Of a stretch of 64,000 nucleotides of DNA, positions 24,419-36,164 are shown piece by piece. The position numbers were made by a program, and so were the translations under genes. Each line of letters opens with the position of its first letter. The first letter of the stretch is position 1. The notes under the pieces were generated by a model. That model saw nothing but the letters and a program-made list of their open reading frames with translations. It did no database searches and had not been told where the DNA came from. The stretch lies in NCBI GenBank assembly GCA_963978905.1, contig OZ022258.1:34099282-34163281 (forward strand), given 5' to 3'. Source of the stretch: Trichostrongylus colubriformis. Lineage: Eukaryota > Nematoda > Chromadorea > Rhabditida > Trichostrongylidae.

Positions 24419-25067
24419 GTTGAACCGCAAAATCGTAGCCGACTTGCCGACAGCCGTAACCTTCTCTCATTCTACGGGTTTTTTGTTGTACTACTCGCTA
24501 ATTTCGCTGCATCGTCCCTAGAATTCAGTGTAGAGGAATACTCATCGAATACGAGCCGTCATTACCATCGTACCAGACATGTACGAGGTGAGTGACCGAT
24601 CATTCTCTTAATTACCTTATCAACGATTCATGTCATCACAAAGCCTCCTATTCTGATTTTCATTCCAGTGGCAAACAAAGCTCGAGACCGAGCGTTTAAC
24701 AAAGAACGAGCATTCATGACAAAAAAGAAATCGTTGCAAGAGAAAGCGCACTCCACTAAGTATTCACTATCATTCGCTAAAATTTCCTACACTAACAAGC
24801 TCACTGTAATCGTACCCACAACAAAAATATTGCGTCCTCCTCCCCTTCACTCCCTTCACTCCCCTCCCCAGTAACCACTTCTTTTGCGATGACGACCAAC
24901 AATTCGTGTCTTCGATCACAACTGTTGCAAAGAATGCATCGCGATAATATGGCGCAACCACCAATCAACTACGACTACGCAAGTTTTTCATCGCCTATTC
25001 AAACTACAGCCCTTTACTCACAAGGTTTCTCGAATTCCCCGAATTGTCGTCTTTCCAGTTATCATCG
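24419..25067 (+). CDS. putative multi-exon gene fragment with a hydrophobic segment
   Basis: Exon 24419-24587 follows 'cttttctttacag' and ends at 'gag|gtgagtg'. It contains a hydrophobic run, 'FYGFFVVLLANFAASSLEF', then a basic His/Arg tail. Exon 24669 onward continues in phase after 'attccag' with lysine-rich 'ANKARDRAFNKERAFMTKKK'. A third segment, 24872-25067, follows a pyrimidine tract and CAG and ends at 'gtagaa', with Asn/Gln/Tyr-rich 'AQPPINYDYASFSSPIQTTA'. The phase between the second and third segments does not fit with the donors I can see. No family is recognised; it may be a secreted or single-pass membrane protein. Confidence 0.35.
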
Positions 25068-26462
25068 GTAGAAAACGCTAGTGCGAATTGAGGTTAACAC
25101 GTCAGGCAACATAAGCATTCCCGAGGCTTTAGGTTCCAACTTCAACCACAGCAATCCTAGTCTTACACTCCATCCATCGAAATACTCATCCAAGTGGGCA
25201 TGTTAAACTTTGCTGAAACAAAACGGGAAACAGGAAGGGTCAGTTTTCCACTGCTCTGTCGTGACGCAATCACCGCCACCCGTGCTTTTTTGCCTCCCAA
25301 CCCATTTTTGTGACGCCATGTTAACAAATATTTCATATCAAGCTTTGTACTCCTAAATGAAGACGGTGTTTTTCTTCGTTTCACGACAAAAACCCATACT
25401 ACAATGGCCTTTTGTTTCTGTCACGGGCCATCGATCGCGAGCCAACAAAAACGAGTCCAGATCTTGAATCTGCTGCCACTCGTCGCATTTCGGCGATAAA
25501 TTACACTATATGAGGGATCTACGGCGCTTTATCAATCTTTCACCCATGATACACTCACTACATCTCACATGCGACTCAACGAGTAGGTAGCGAAGACATA
25601 TGTGATGATTTCGCGGATGCAACGTTAATAGACACGTTCCTAGATTCGCTTGGAATATGGTGAGGGTGGTAAACACACCATAGAACCACGCCCTTGTGAT
25701 TAACTGCGCTATGGAATTCGATGGTAAGTGAGAACGTACAGACTACTCCACGCTATCGTGTGCTCTTCTCGAGAACTATGATAACTGCTCGACCCATGTC
25801 AGCGAAGCTATTTATCACGGCTATGTTCGGCCATAAATTACCAAGAGGGTTGTTGTTCCACTGGGCATTTATTACCACTGCCGTAACTGCTTCACTCCAA
25901 TTGTTACAAAGACAGCAAAATTTCTGTTTTAAGGCACTGATAATTTTGAAAGAGCTGCTTAAATGTCAAGAAAACTGAGTTTATAGAAATTTTTTGGAAA
26001 ACTGGGTTTATAGAGCAGGAAAATAATAGAAATTCTGAGTATTCACGCCTTAAATACGCTATCCTTCCTACCTACCGCAGTTTAAAGAAACATCACGCAA
26101 TAATCAGATCAGTGGTTTACTTTTCTGGGGCGAGCAGGTCAATGGATAACTGCTCGAGCTGCACCTTTGTTGCAGCTGTACGGTGCACCTCCACGGTGTT
26201 GTGCCTGCTTGAACGCAACCTAGTCATGTCCACCCAACCGAATCACACCTGTTCTTAGACAAACGAATTTCTAACCTGGCGTTCATGTGGAGAAGGAAGC
26301 TTGCGATAACAGAAGATAATTCAATGAAACTGTGATGAGGGCAGCTTCCATGTTAAAATTTTGTTCGTCTACGACCAGGTGCAATGCGGTGGGCGTGGCT
26401 GGGTTGTGTTCTAGCAGATACAACACCAAGAGGGCGCACCGTGCAGCGCGACAAAGGGCAAG
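25068..26462. other. no gene recognised
   Basis: Frames at 25721-25978 plus and 26283-26471 minus are open. The second starts with a leader-like 'MLRLALCRAARCALLVLYLL' and lies next to a repeat also found upstream of the cysteine-rich exon at 26.6 kb, but it cannot be supported as a gene. Confidence 0.3.
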
Positions 26463-26540
26463 CCTGAGCATTTATTGACCTATAACCTATTTCCCCCCCG
26501 AAAGTAAGCCACTAATGTGATTATCACATAGTGTGCCTTT
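26463..26540. repeat. direct repeat, copy 1 of 2
   Basis: The run from 'gcctgagcatttattgacc' through 'taacctatttcccccccgaa' to 'ccactaatgtgattatcaca' recurs about 438 bp to the right (26901-26976) with a few differences. The two copies flank the cysteine-rich exon. Confidence 0.8.
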
Positions 26541-26616
26541 AACCGATAGCACTGACAAAGGTCAGTCAATCACTACTTTCCTGGTCAACAGCCACTGTGG
26601 GTGAATTTCATCTTAC

Positions 26617-26840
26617 CAGCACTGGAGGAACAATACAAAAACGCTTCCTCAAATTGCACGTATCACGACAACGCCCGTAGTGCTGAAATGATCCATCGCA
26701 TGTCTGCTGGGTAATGGAAGCTCTGGCGCAATCGACACATTTCGTGCAGCATGAGCGTATAATAACACTTAGATTGTCCCCTCGCTTCGTATGAATAAGT
26801 GCCACCACGAGGATAAATAACCCAACCACGCGAACATGAG
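26617..26840 (-). CDS. putative secreted cysteine-rich protein exon
   Basis: 74 codons lie between a 'gtttgggcacag' acceptor and a 'gtaagatg' donor. The N-terminal part has a strongly hydrophobic run 'VVGLFILVVALIH', like a signal peptide or anchor. The rest has eight cysteines (exon residues 30, 31, 34, 37, 47, 57, 61, 68), including 'SCCTKCVDCA' and 'GRCRDTCNLRKRFC'. No initiator ATG is in frame inside the exon, so a short upstream exon is expected. The family is not assigned; secreted cysteine-rich proteins are common in parasitic nematodes. The flanking direct repeats suggest local duplication. Confidence 0.45.
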
Positions 26841-26900
26841 CTGTGCCCAAACAGTAGAATAAAGTTTATCCAAGCAAATGCACACGTGTCCCTGGGCAGG

Positions 26901-26980
26901 CCTGAGCATTAATTGACCCATAACCTATTTTCCCCCCGAATGTGAGCCACTAATGTGATTATCACATTAGTGGCTTACTT
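26901..26980. repeat. direct repeat copy 2 with a 31-bp palindrome
   Basis: This copy of the repeat at 26463 ends in 'agccactaatgtgat-t-atcacattagtggct' (26945-26975), a palindrome with 15-base arms and a one-base centre. Copy 1 has only part of the second arm. Confidence 0.8.
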
Positions 26981-27720
26981 ACTAGTGGCATTAGTGGCAG
27001 TCTTCGAGAACCTATTCCATTTCTTATCAGCGGGTTGACCATGCCTCACAATTGACAACAACTTGCTCCAACTCACTTTTCTCTGCTCAGGCTAACTAAT
27101 CGCCAGGGGCCTTTTCACTGCAGCACACTAATCCTTCCGAAGAATATACAAATGCGTCCACTTGAGCGGATTTCCTCGATGGAATGAGGCAGGATAGATT
27201 GCTAGAACAGTGTTTGAGAAAGCCAACGAAACTGTCAGAACAGAAATTCAGCCAGTATCCAATACTTGATGAGTCGATCTCCATAGGGGCAAAAGTTCAC
27301 TAGGCATGTAAACCCAAGAAGAGCGCGCTGGCCAGTTTTAGTAGGATGATAGGATAGTCTCAAAGCCAACTATTTTCCAAAATGAGGATACCATGTCGTA
27401 GGCGAATATTCACCGTTCAAATGAAACACGTTAGACATGCCATCAACATTCCTCCTAAATATCGAGAAAGCAACCTCGAGGAAGACGACTTGACACGACA
27501 ATCAACCACCCCCTTCACAAAAGACAATGTACATCAATTTCGCGCACACCCCGCCTAATTAAGATTCGAATGCGCGACAATGCATGCAGCGCATTAGCAC
27601 GCTTGACTAGAACACATGTCACGTCTGAGAATCCAGTAATCATATCCTTCACCATAAATAGGGCATCATGATTTGAAACAAAAATAATTCTAGAAAAACA
27701 CGGTTCACCCTACAAATCAG

Positions 27721-28238
27721 CAGCTTCAACCACAACTAACACTTTATCCGATCAATATGAATCATTCTCGCTCAACTGTCCACATGTAGCCGATGCCAGT
27801 AATGACAACGTAAGTCGCTTGGTGCAACCCATGGGTCAAGATCTATATCCAAATCGAGTATCGTCCAGGTTAGAATAGAAGTCACGTGGACACTTAATGA
27901 CACTATATGGCTCAAGATTGACGAAGGTGAAAAGAAGATCTTCAACCGTCTCACGACGTTCAACAAGCGGGTCGTTGCTGGTAGCTAATGCATTTATGTG
28001 TTCGGCATGCACAAAATACTCTAAATTTCATAGTTAAGGCAAAACCGTCCTGCGTGTTCTGCTCAACAACGGCAGATATTTCTTCGATTATGATGAATTA
28101 ACGGGTGACTTCGCTATGGAAATCCGCCCCGTCTACGTCGACGAGGACGCTGGTGTCTGGCAGTGTCACGTTACAGTCTACCAAAAAGGGAATACACACA
28201 CTCTTACAAGCCGAAGTAGGGTGAAAGTGCCACATGAG
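27721..28238 (+). CDS. immunoglobulin V-type domain protein, partial
   Basis: Three plus-strand exons join in phase: 27721-27809 (donor GTAAGT), 27869-27980, and 28039-28238 (donor GTGAGT). Together they encode one Ig domain. The first cysteine is in 'YESFSLNCPHVADAS', the strand-C tryptophan in 'VRIEVTWTLNDTIW', and the strand-F signature in 'VDEDAGVWQCHVTVYQKG'. The Cys-to-Cys spacing is wide, as in V-set domains. The protein is probably cell-surface or secreted. Signal-peptide exons and downstream domains were not found. The acceptor of exon 3 is 'gttaag', unusual but used elsewhere in this window. The subfamily is not assigned. Confidence 0.75.
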
Positions 28239-28610
28239 GTGAGTTAACTTCTCCTAAAAGCACTACATTTTCGGTTTTGGGTTTTAGGTATACCGTATTC
28301 CATATTTTTCCGTGTACTAAATGGGAGATTAGCATCGTAAAATTGCAACCCATCAGAAAGCAATCTAAGAACCCATCGAAGATGAAAGAATGACAAATAA
28401 ATTGGGGCTATTCTCCGTGAATGACGAGCGGTAACCTAAACTGAATTTCCGTCGACACTCGACCGATGCGATAAATGGCGCTCCATCAATCCCTCCATGA
28501 CATCGACGAAGCCCACAGCACAACAGGGTTTTCTCAGCTGAAGACGAAACACCTCGAGGAAATCTACTACTAATACAATGCATCAACATTAGATTGCACC
28601 TGAGATGCGC

Positions 28611-28860
28611 CGTGAAAACGCTGGGAGAAACTCGGGTGGCTTCAGAAGAGACAAAGCGGTATGGTTCTGGAATGAGGAAGTTTAAAGGGTGGTGAAACAA
28701 AAGAAAGAAGCATACAGGCACTAGGAGAAAACGAAGAGCTCAAAAGATTTCACTACTTAGAGACGTTGTGAGAGGGTGGCAAAGCAGTTCCAGCCAAAGC
28801 AACGTACGCGGAATTGCACTCATGGCCCGCTGGAAGTAGGATGAGGTGGATTCTGGAAGT
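28611..28860 (+). mobile_element. degenerate RTE-like linker fragment
   Basis: The plus strand shows 'KTLGETRVASEETK', then 'AVWFWNEEV', 'RVVKQKKEAYRH' and 'EKTKSSKDFTT', separated by stops. The order W-x-W-N-E/D-x-V followed by a Lys/Glu-rich segment matches the region between the endonuclease and reverse transcriptase in RTE elements. No RT follows. Confidence 0.55.
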
Positions 28861-29534
28861 GCTAAAGCTGTTTTCGAACAGACCGATTCTGACTGTGTTT
28901 CGTTCGATTTCAAGGTCCTAAGCAACTTAGGTGAATTAGAAGTACGACCACCTAGCATAATGCACGTTTGATGGCCTTGCTCCATCGTTTAGGTCGTTGT
29001 TCCGACCACATTTTGTTGACACTTCTCACACTTAGCCTGATAACGAGATCACATATCTAGCAAAGGTTCGAAGCTTGGGCTTCCCCCTAAATCATGCAGT
29101 TGTTCAGCTGGAAGTTTTATGGGCTTTTTTGCACTACTGCTAGAACAGAATCGATGAATCACTGACACACAAAGAGAGACACCTTAAAGACACCGGAAGG
29201 GGGTAGTCTTGGCATACGGTAGAACAGACGTAGTTCGGACGAGTTTAAGTGGCCGCCATTGCACAAACTCGCCAATTTGAGGCCTTGGCGTGGTGTCAAA
29301 AGGAGATGTTTCTAATACATATAAAGATGTTATTTAGTTTTACTTTTTCCTTTGTTCTTTCTTATAATGTTTCTAAATGTACTTACATGAATGCTAATGT
29401 AGTTGGGAATGGCCACTCCACTGCGCTGGGAATCAGGTGCCACAACTAACGCTGACCCGCGGCCCGTCTCCTACATCGGACAATTCGGAAAGTCAGTGTG
29501 TTGATGCGAATTTAATGCGAATACACACCCCAGC
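28861..29534. other. no gene recognised
   Basis: Nothing identifiable; a downstream exon of the Ig gene might be expected here but none was found. Confidence 0.35.
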
Positions 29535-29654
29535 GTCGCGCTTTTGAATCCGGGTTTTCTCGCCGGTTATCGCTTCTAACCTTGAGTGTTCGTTATCGCG
29601 CTTTTGAATCCGAGTTTTCTCGCCGGTTATCGCTTCTAACCTTGAGTGTTCGTT
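29535..29654. repeat. 60-bp tandem duplication
   Basis: Two consecutive 60-base copies beginning 'tcgcgcttttgaatccg' and ending 'cttgagtgttcgtta' differ by a single base (g/a). The near identity points to a recent event. Confidence 0.95.
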
Positions 29655-30727
29655 ACAAATGCTCATTTCTTTGCATCTTCCTCTTGTTTTGAACCCCTTC
29701 CGGTTCCTTTAAAGTCCAACAAAAAACACCCAGTTTCCTCTTGCTCGGAGTCACCAGGAGGCCTCTATGGAAGACTTATACATCACATCACGTGATGTCT
29801 CCATTCGAAGGTTAGCAATGGTGCATATGTAATTTCACTACCTCAAAATGTGGAGAATTGCCACGAAACGCTCGAGAATGCTTTAATGACCACTTCCGCC
29901 AGCTGGCAACATTGTAGCCAGTGATAAATTGTCGTTTAACGTTCATCGATGCGAGAATACGCAGTGGTAACTCTCCAATCGCGCATAATTAACAAAACGT
30001 AGATTGGCAATGGCATAGTCGACACCAGTAGAATAAAAGTTTGTAAAAGTTCTGCTCAGCGACGTACAATTCGCAACGAACACTACAATCGTTTGAAAAC
30101 TGTTATCCCGATGGAGATTCAACCCAAATCAGGGGCTCTTCGCGGAAGATCAAAGACGACCCACATTTCTTAAAGGAAGCTGTTGATGCTATTAGCGCTG
30201 AATGGAGAGTGCGGTTCACAGAGATGAGTTCGTCTGAGTCGCTTTCGATTCAGCCGAAGATTCGATTCTCGTTGAAAAAAGATTATGGATGAGATGTGTA
30301 CGCGAATAAATAGGTCTATCCCAACACAACATGTTTTGGAAATACCTTCTCTGGCGAAGCGGACGAGCACCCTTCACATTTTTGCGACTTATCTATTGAC
30401 TCTCACTTTAGTCTATTGACTCTCACTTTAGGACAATAACTGTGATCCTTTTGCAGAGCAGCACACATTTCCTTCTTATACGAAATCGTAGTATTCGGCA
30501 TTATTCGATTTGTACAGTAGTCATCAAGTACGTCATCAATCGCTCAATCATCAGTAAATCACGCCAATTACTGCTCAAGGCTCCAGGCCTCCGCATTTTA
30601 CAAACTTAATTGGCAAATGCGAGGACGACTTGCTTGAGATTCCATCCGCAGGCAATATTCTTGCCTCTGCCCCATGATCCCAAGATCAGTCGTAGGAACA
30701 ATGATTATCAATGTCTCTGGGTTTCTA
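29655..30727. other. no gene recognised
   Basis: No supported exon. A 20-base direct duplication ('tattgactctcactttag') lies near 30395-30432. Confidence 0.4.
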
Positions 30728-31272
30728 TTAGGTTGTTCGGAAAGAAATGCGCGTTTTTTTGTCCATCTATTTCTCTTCTACTACAGAAGATTTTGTAAAA
30801 CAGTTTTGTCTGTTAGAAAGAGAATTTTATTGCGCATCTTTTGAAATACTTTTGCCTATATCTACTTGTTTTTTTTTTCGAAGAAAAAATTCGAAAAAGA
30901 ATTTCAGTTTTTTTTCTCAAAATTTTGAAAAAAAAAATTCAAAAAAATGCAAGATTCAATGCAATAAGCGGTAAATATTTGTCGCCATGCGTATAATGTT
31001 TGCAGAAAGATTTGGCTGTATAAAGTGTCGGGCAAAGTTCCAGCGTTTGAAAAACGGTAATGAAAGCTTGGATGACGAAGAACATGGAAGTCGGCCTCAA
31101 GTCGTTGAAACTTTTTTTTCTTCGAAAAAAACCAAGTAGACATAGACAAAGATATATGAAAAGATGCACAATAAAAATCTCTTTCTAATAGATTGAACTG
31201 TTTTGAAGAATCTTTTATAGTAGGAGAGAAAAATGGACAAATTCAACGCGCATTTCTTTCCGAACAACCTAA
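30728..31272 (+). mobile_element. mariner-derived element with about 155-bp inverted repeats
   Basis: It is flanked by TA on both sides. The ends 'ttaggttgttcggaaagaaa' + 'tgcgcgtt' mirror each other. Similarity of the two arms continues for about 155 bases through 'ctacagaagattttgtaaaa' and 'tctacttg-ttttttttcgaa'. The centre encodes a mariner helix-turn-helix piece, 'CRAKFQRLKNGNESLDDEEH' then 'GSRPQVVE' (about 31022-31110). At 545 bp it is internally deleted. Confidence 0.85.
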
Positions 31273-31505
31273 TATTAGGAAGTGTTAGTTTCCCATCCTA
31301 TGACACAAAATGTTGAGAAAGCAACAAAGCAGCAAACTAAAAGGGAAAAGTATAAGTCAGTCCATTAAAATACGGACAAGTGATTGCGTTTTGTGTGTTT
31401 AATGTTAGCTTCCAAAAGTATGCTAACTGTGAAAAAAAAAATTTCAAGAAATGCGACTAAACGCAAAGCATTTGAAGAAGTACCTTCAAGTTCCCAAGCA
31501 CAAAT

Positions 31506-32749
31506 CAGGTTGTCCGGGAGGTTCTCAGCGTTTTGTGTTACTATTTTTGGACATTCATTGCCGACTCAACTCTTTCTCCTTGCGTCTTAGTAGTAGATCC
31601 TGAAGAGATTTTTTGCGCTGTCTGGTGGTATAACTACCGTTTCACCATTGCTTTGAAAAACCCCGTCTTCCCAGGACTTTTTGAAGCATGTCGGAAGAGC
31701 AACTTCGGACGATATTTTCTTCAACTACGAATTGAGTCAACAGTTGACGCAGCTCGACAGATTGGCCAGGTGTGGCAGCCTAATAGTGTTAAGGAAAGCA
31801 ACGTGCAACAATGATCCAACAAATTCCGTTCTAGAGATTTTACCTTTGAAGATGAACCGCGTAGCAGCCGAGATAAAGCAATACCTGACGAGTATCTGAA
31901 GGGGTTTGTGGATGCTGACTCAGCAACTGTTCCTGTTGCGGGTGGTCTGAAACGCATTGGGAAGGTAAAAAACTCGACAAGTGGGTGCCCACAACTTGAG
32001 CGACCGGCAGAAATTGGCACGCCTCGAGTTTTCTTCTTCACTGCTTTTGCGCAACGAAACGACCCGTTTTTGGACCGAATTGTCCCATGTGATGAAAAGT
32101 GGATCATGTATGATGACAGGAGCATTCCGGACAGGTTGGATGCCGACAAACCACCAGGCGATTTCCATGATCCTCACGAAAAAAGATTATGGTCACATTA
32201 TGATGGGCATCGGCTGTTTGATCCACTGTAACTTTTGTCACCAAGACAAATCATCACGGCAGAGACCTACTGTGAAAAAAGACGACGAAATGTACCGAAA
32301 AATGCGTCATCTGCAGCCAGCACTTGTCAAAGGAAAGGGTCCAATTCTTCGTCCAATTCTTCGCATGACAACACACACATTTCACGAATCACTATTCATA
32401 AATTGAACGAATTGTGGGTTGAAGTTCTACCTTACCCCCCCCCCCCCCTCCCCCCGTATATTTTCCAGACCTTTCGCCAACCGACTATCACCTTTTGAAC
32501 ATTTTCAGAGCTTCTTTGCTAGGAAATACTTCATGAGTAAGGACCAGACAAAGAGAAGTCTTTGTGGATTTCAAGGATTCTCCACCACCCTATTTTTTTT
32601 TTCTTGGATGGGATTTATCGGCCGGCATCCCATTGGCAAGTGTGCTGAATCGAAAAGTGCTTATTTCGATTGAAACCGATGAGAAATAAAAAGGTTATAT
32701 CCTTTAAACTGGAACACTCAAAACGCGTAAACTTTTCGGACCACCTAAC
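31506..32749 (+). mobile_element. full-length but decayed mariner
   Basis: The left end 'aggttgtccgggaggttctc' is an imperfect mirror of the right end '..gcgtaaacttttcggaccacct'. The 1.24 kb length is normal for mariner. It contains a plus-strand transposase remnant: 'FEDEPRSSRDKAIPDEYLKG', 'KRIGKVK', 'NLSDRQKLARLEFSSSLLLR', 'CDEKWIMYDDRS' and 'FPDLSPTDYHLLN'. Frameshifts (near 31970 among others) and a 14-C run at 32435-32448 break the frame. The first Asp (CDEKW) and the SPDLSPTD block are both still readable. Confidence 0.88.
31820..32672 (+). pseudogene. mariner transposase pseudogene
   Basis: This is the coding remnant inside the mariner at 31506-32749. It can be followed from the linker after the second helix-turn-helix to the 'ESKSAYFD' C-terminus, but only through at least three frame changes. 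A functional product is not possible from this copy. Confidence 0.8.
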
Positions 32750-34069
32750 AGCATGGGGCCTTCAGCTAAGCGCCACAGTGGTATTACAGGCATACCTCTA
32801 CATATGTATTTCCAGCCAATAACTACTTACATGATATCAAACAAGGGGAAGAGAAAAACGAGCTAAACATAAGGAAACGCGATAGTTAGGGCGGTTGTAC
32901 GCTACCACGCATCATGCGGCAGAATCATGTAAAACGCGGGAGGCAAACTTCATTAGCTTTATTTATCATTACTATTTTTGAGTATTTCAATTATATTCCT
33001 ATCACCCTATACCTTTATTTATTACTTTTATCATTGTAAATGCGTATGCGGTCCCGATGGGATTGATTACATGATAATTTGTTCCGCGGATAATTTCAGA
33101 ATTCGACTATTCAAGCGAACGCAGTAGAAATGCTACCAATTTCAGCAACGACCGCACAACAGCCGGCAGTCAACATTTACTTCACGCTTCATTTATGATT
33201 ATTTACCGATATTCCAACAGAAACATAAATACGAACAGCGGGACTCGAAGGAATCGCATAAAGTTTCATCTTTCACACGGAACGAACACGAAGTCATACA
33301 GATTAGCAGGTAAGTAAAGAGGTGATTAATCTTCGGGTAAGAACTTGACGATTTCAAACAGAAAATGAACAAATGAAGAACACAACTTATTGGGGGAACT
33401 TTTGCAGCCTTCAGTAGAAAAAAAAGCTTACACAACACCAACCTCGCCACTTCCCAAAAAATGCTCGAAAGGAAAGTAAGAAGAAGGGAGGCTTTGGTCG
33501 TTCTCATGGTTGCTGGCTACGCAGCACCTTCACGATGGTGAAGGCATTTAATTGGACCACCGGCCAGATGTTCCCACTTTTCACCCTCCAGTTCAGAAAC
33601 GATACCTTATTAGGAAAGATGAAATAGTGAGCTTATTTCGCGAGCACAGTGCAACAAAGGCACCGGAGGGCAGAGGCCACTGGGAATCGGAGATTACTTT
33701 TCCGGAGAGTCGTATTTGACAAGACAGGAGGGCGGGCCGTACCTGCAGAGGTCAGCGATAAGTACTAGAATTTGAATTATCAACTAGCAGAGCAGAAACG
33801 GCCGCTATTTCACAGCGAATCCGTCTGAGGAAATGTAAAGTACACATCCTTTTGCATCAGGAAGAAAGGATGGTAATAAAACATATTGCAACTGTTCGAT
33901 CCGGCAACAGTTACTGGTACAGTAGAGATCAAAAAAAGAGGTCGTATTTGGTCCCCGTCAAGGAATGGTCGCATTGAAGCGGCTATTTGCCCTTACCCTA
34001 GAAATGCCCTGCCGGAAGGGGTAAATTCAACAGTTTGTAGAACATAAACGCACGGGTACCCAGCAGTGT
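32750..34069. other. no gene recognised
   Basis: The minus-strand frame 33199-33507 is hydrophobic but has no supporting splice or family signal. Nothing else is identifiable. Confidence 0.35.
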
Positions 34070-34265
34070 AATAGTAAAGAAAGAACGAAATGAAATGGCA
34101 AGAAACCCAGAAGATAGCGCCCCTCTTCTCCTACTTTCCCTTTCGCGCCCTTCCGCGTCACTAGCCGGTTAGTAAGGTTGCAGACGGGCGAGGGGCTAAA
34201 TCAACCGGAAGCGAACGTTGTGCCGCCCTCGCCGGCAACTTCCCGGGCTGATGGATCGCGACACG
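34070..34265. repeat. dispersed GC-rich repeat, copy 1
   Basis: Segments 'agcagtgtaatagtaaagaa', 'cgtcactagccggtt' and 'cccgggctgatgga' recur in the same order at 35335-35525 as 'agcagtgtaacagtagagaa', 'cgtcattagccggtg' and 'gcccggctgatgga'. Confidence 0.75.
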
Positions 34266-34924
34266 ACACGGAGATGTCACTCATTGTGATAAGAACCACA
34301 GCTGCGCCTTTTCAATGCGAATTTCCTTACTCATCTGGAGTGGAATGTTTGCTCGCAGAAATCATGTACTCCTAGATCTCACTTCCTCACCCTTCACGGC
34401 GCCAAAGTGTAGTGGGCCTGCTGTGATATCGACCACACTAGCCATGATAATGGAGAAAAATGAGCTCAGGCGCGTATAGCCCGCCGTAAGATTCAACTAG
34501 TAAGAAGAAAAGTTATTGTAAGACAGCAGTACTGCGCATAAAAATAGCAACATAATCGAAAAGGGAAAGAGTCAATCCGTTTGAACCGCTATGTATATGC
34601 GCTGTGTCCAGGATTAGAGACAGTTGAATGCAATTTGGCTTATAGCAGAAAAGAGCGGGGCAGCTGCTGTGAGTAAGAGAGTTTCCGCACTCAGACGAGT
34701 CTTGTACAAACAACCACCTTGAAAAGATGGAGGCCTTGAAGGCAGCATTAGGGGGAAGTCGGACGAAAAGTAAAAGAAGTAGTGCATATGAAAGTCGAGA
34801 TGCCTAGTAACAGGACAGTGAAGAAACAACGGATGGGATTGGCCAAAAACCCGAGAAATAGGACCCCCTTCCCACCGTTGATTCTCGACCCGGACGACCT
34901 TCCCGTCAAAAAGTAGTGTGATCT

Positions 34925-35300
34925 AGTTTTCCATTGGCATGTTGCCAAGTAAACACAAGGGAATGTTTGGAAATACGACAGCATCTACGTGCCGGAGTGA
35001 GCTTCAAGCTAAAACTGCGAAAGCGCGCTGCAAAACCTTCGATCCTGCCGCATCTCCTTGACCGCTCCCACCCCAGTCAATCGGGAACTACGTCATCGGG
35101 AGGCGGGACCGCGGTGTCCAAGAGGCGGAACCGCTGCATGGTTGCGGCGTTTTGCAGGGTTTCTACAGCTTGGAGGGGCGCTTTTTCACCGGGATTTTGC
35201 CACAAATAGCCTTCTCAGACCCAGGACTACCATGTGAGTGACTTCTTGTAGGGATTTCTCCATTACCGCTTACCCCTAATGCTGTCTTTAAACACGGACT
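34925..35300. repeat. dispersed repeat shared with 62310-62650
   Basis: The blocks 'ccattggcatgttgccaa', 'ggagtgagcttcaagc', 'catctccttg', 'gtttctacagct', 'aaaatagccttct' and 'taatg' recur in the same order at 62310-62650, on the same strand, 27 kb away. Its function is unknown; it could be an old DNA transposon or retroelement piece. Confidence 0.75.
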
Positions 35301-35334
35301 AAGTTTAGATCTGAGGAATATGAATGTAGGGGTG

Positions 35335-35525
35335 TTCAGCAGTGTAACAGTAGAGAAGAACGATATAAAACGGCGAATAAAAACCGAGCGATGGGAACCT
35401 GAGAGCCCCCATTTTCCGCGCCCTCTGCGTCATTAGCCGGTGTAGACCGCCATATTAGCGACCGCGGACGTTGTCCCGCCCTCGTGGACAACTCGCCCGG
35501 CTGATGGACTGCAGATCGACACGGC
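35335..35525. repeat. dispersed GC-rich repeat, copy 2
   Basis: Diverged copy of the 34070-34265 segment, same orientation, about 1.26 kb away. With the 34925-35300 block between them, the arrangement may be one composite element. Confidence 0.7.
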
Positions 35526-36164
35526 GACAACAACCGTGTTTTTCTTAAGTTTTTTTACACATCACCAATTCTGGAGTAAAAGTTTTGTTTTCAAATGAGA
35601 TGTATTCCACTGCTTACTGTCTCATTAACCCTCCTAGTGTCTCCCCTCTTCAAGCAGCCGAGAAGAGTCGGGGAAAAAGGAAGATAGGAACAAATGATAG
35701 CTTTGAAACGTACATTCGACGTTAGAAGCGATAATCGGTAACCCGGATTCAAAGGCGCGACGTTGTGGTCTGTATTCGCCTCACTCGCGCATTTCATCAA
35801 ATTGGGACATCGCCTTTCCGAGTAGCATGCTGGCGGGAATGTTATTTCTTGTCTTGTGAGCTATATTCGAACAGCACAATCAAGGGAAATACTGATCGGT
35901 GAAATAAGCGAAAGGTTAAGAAAAAAGGTGTTCGTGGTGAAAAAAAACCGTCCAAAGCACACCCGACGAGTTAGCAAGGTGTTGAGTGCAATGTGTGCAG
36001 TTTAACGAAGTGGAAGCGTTACAGTAGGTCTGACCGTAACCTTAAGTTGTCCCCTCCTCGTGCATAGAAGTTACTTGTCCGCATTCATCCACGACCTCAT
36101 CCCAGTTCTGGACATGTAGGACCCTTCTACATTATACCATCTCTGTATTAAACAAAGCTGTAGT

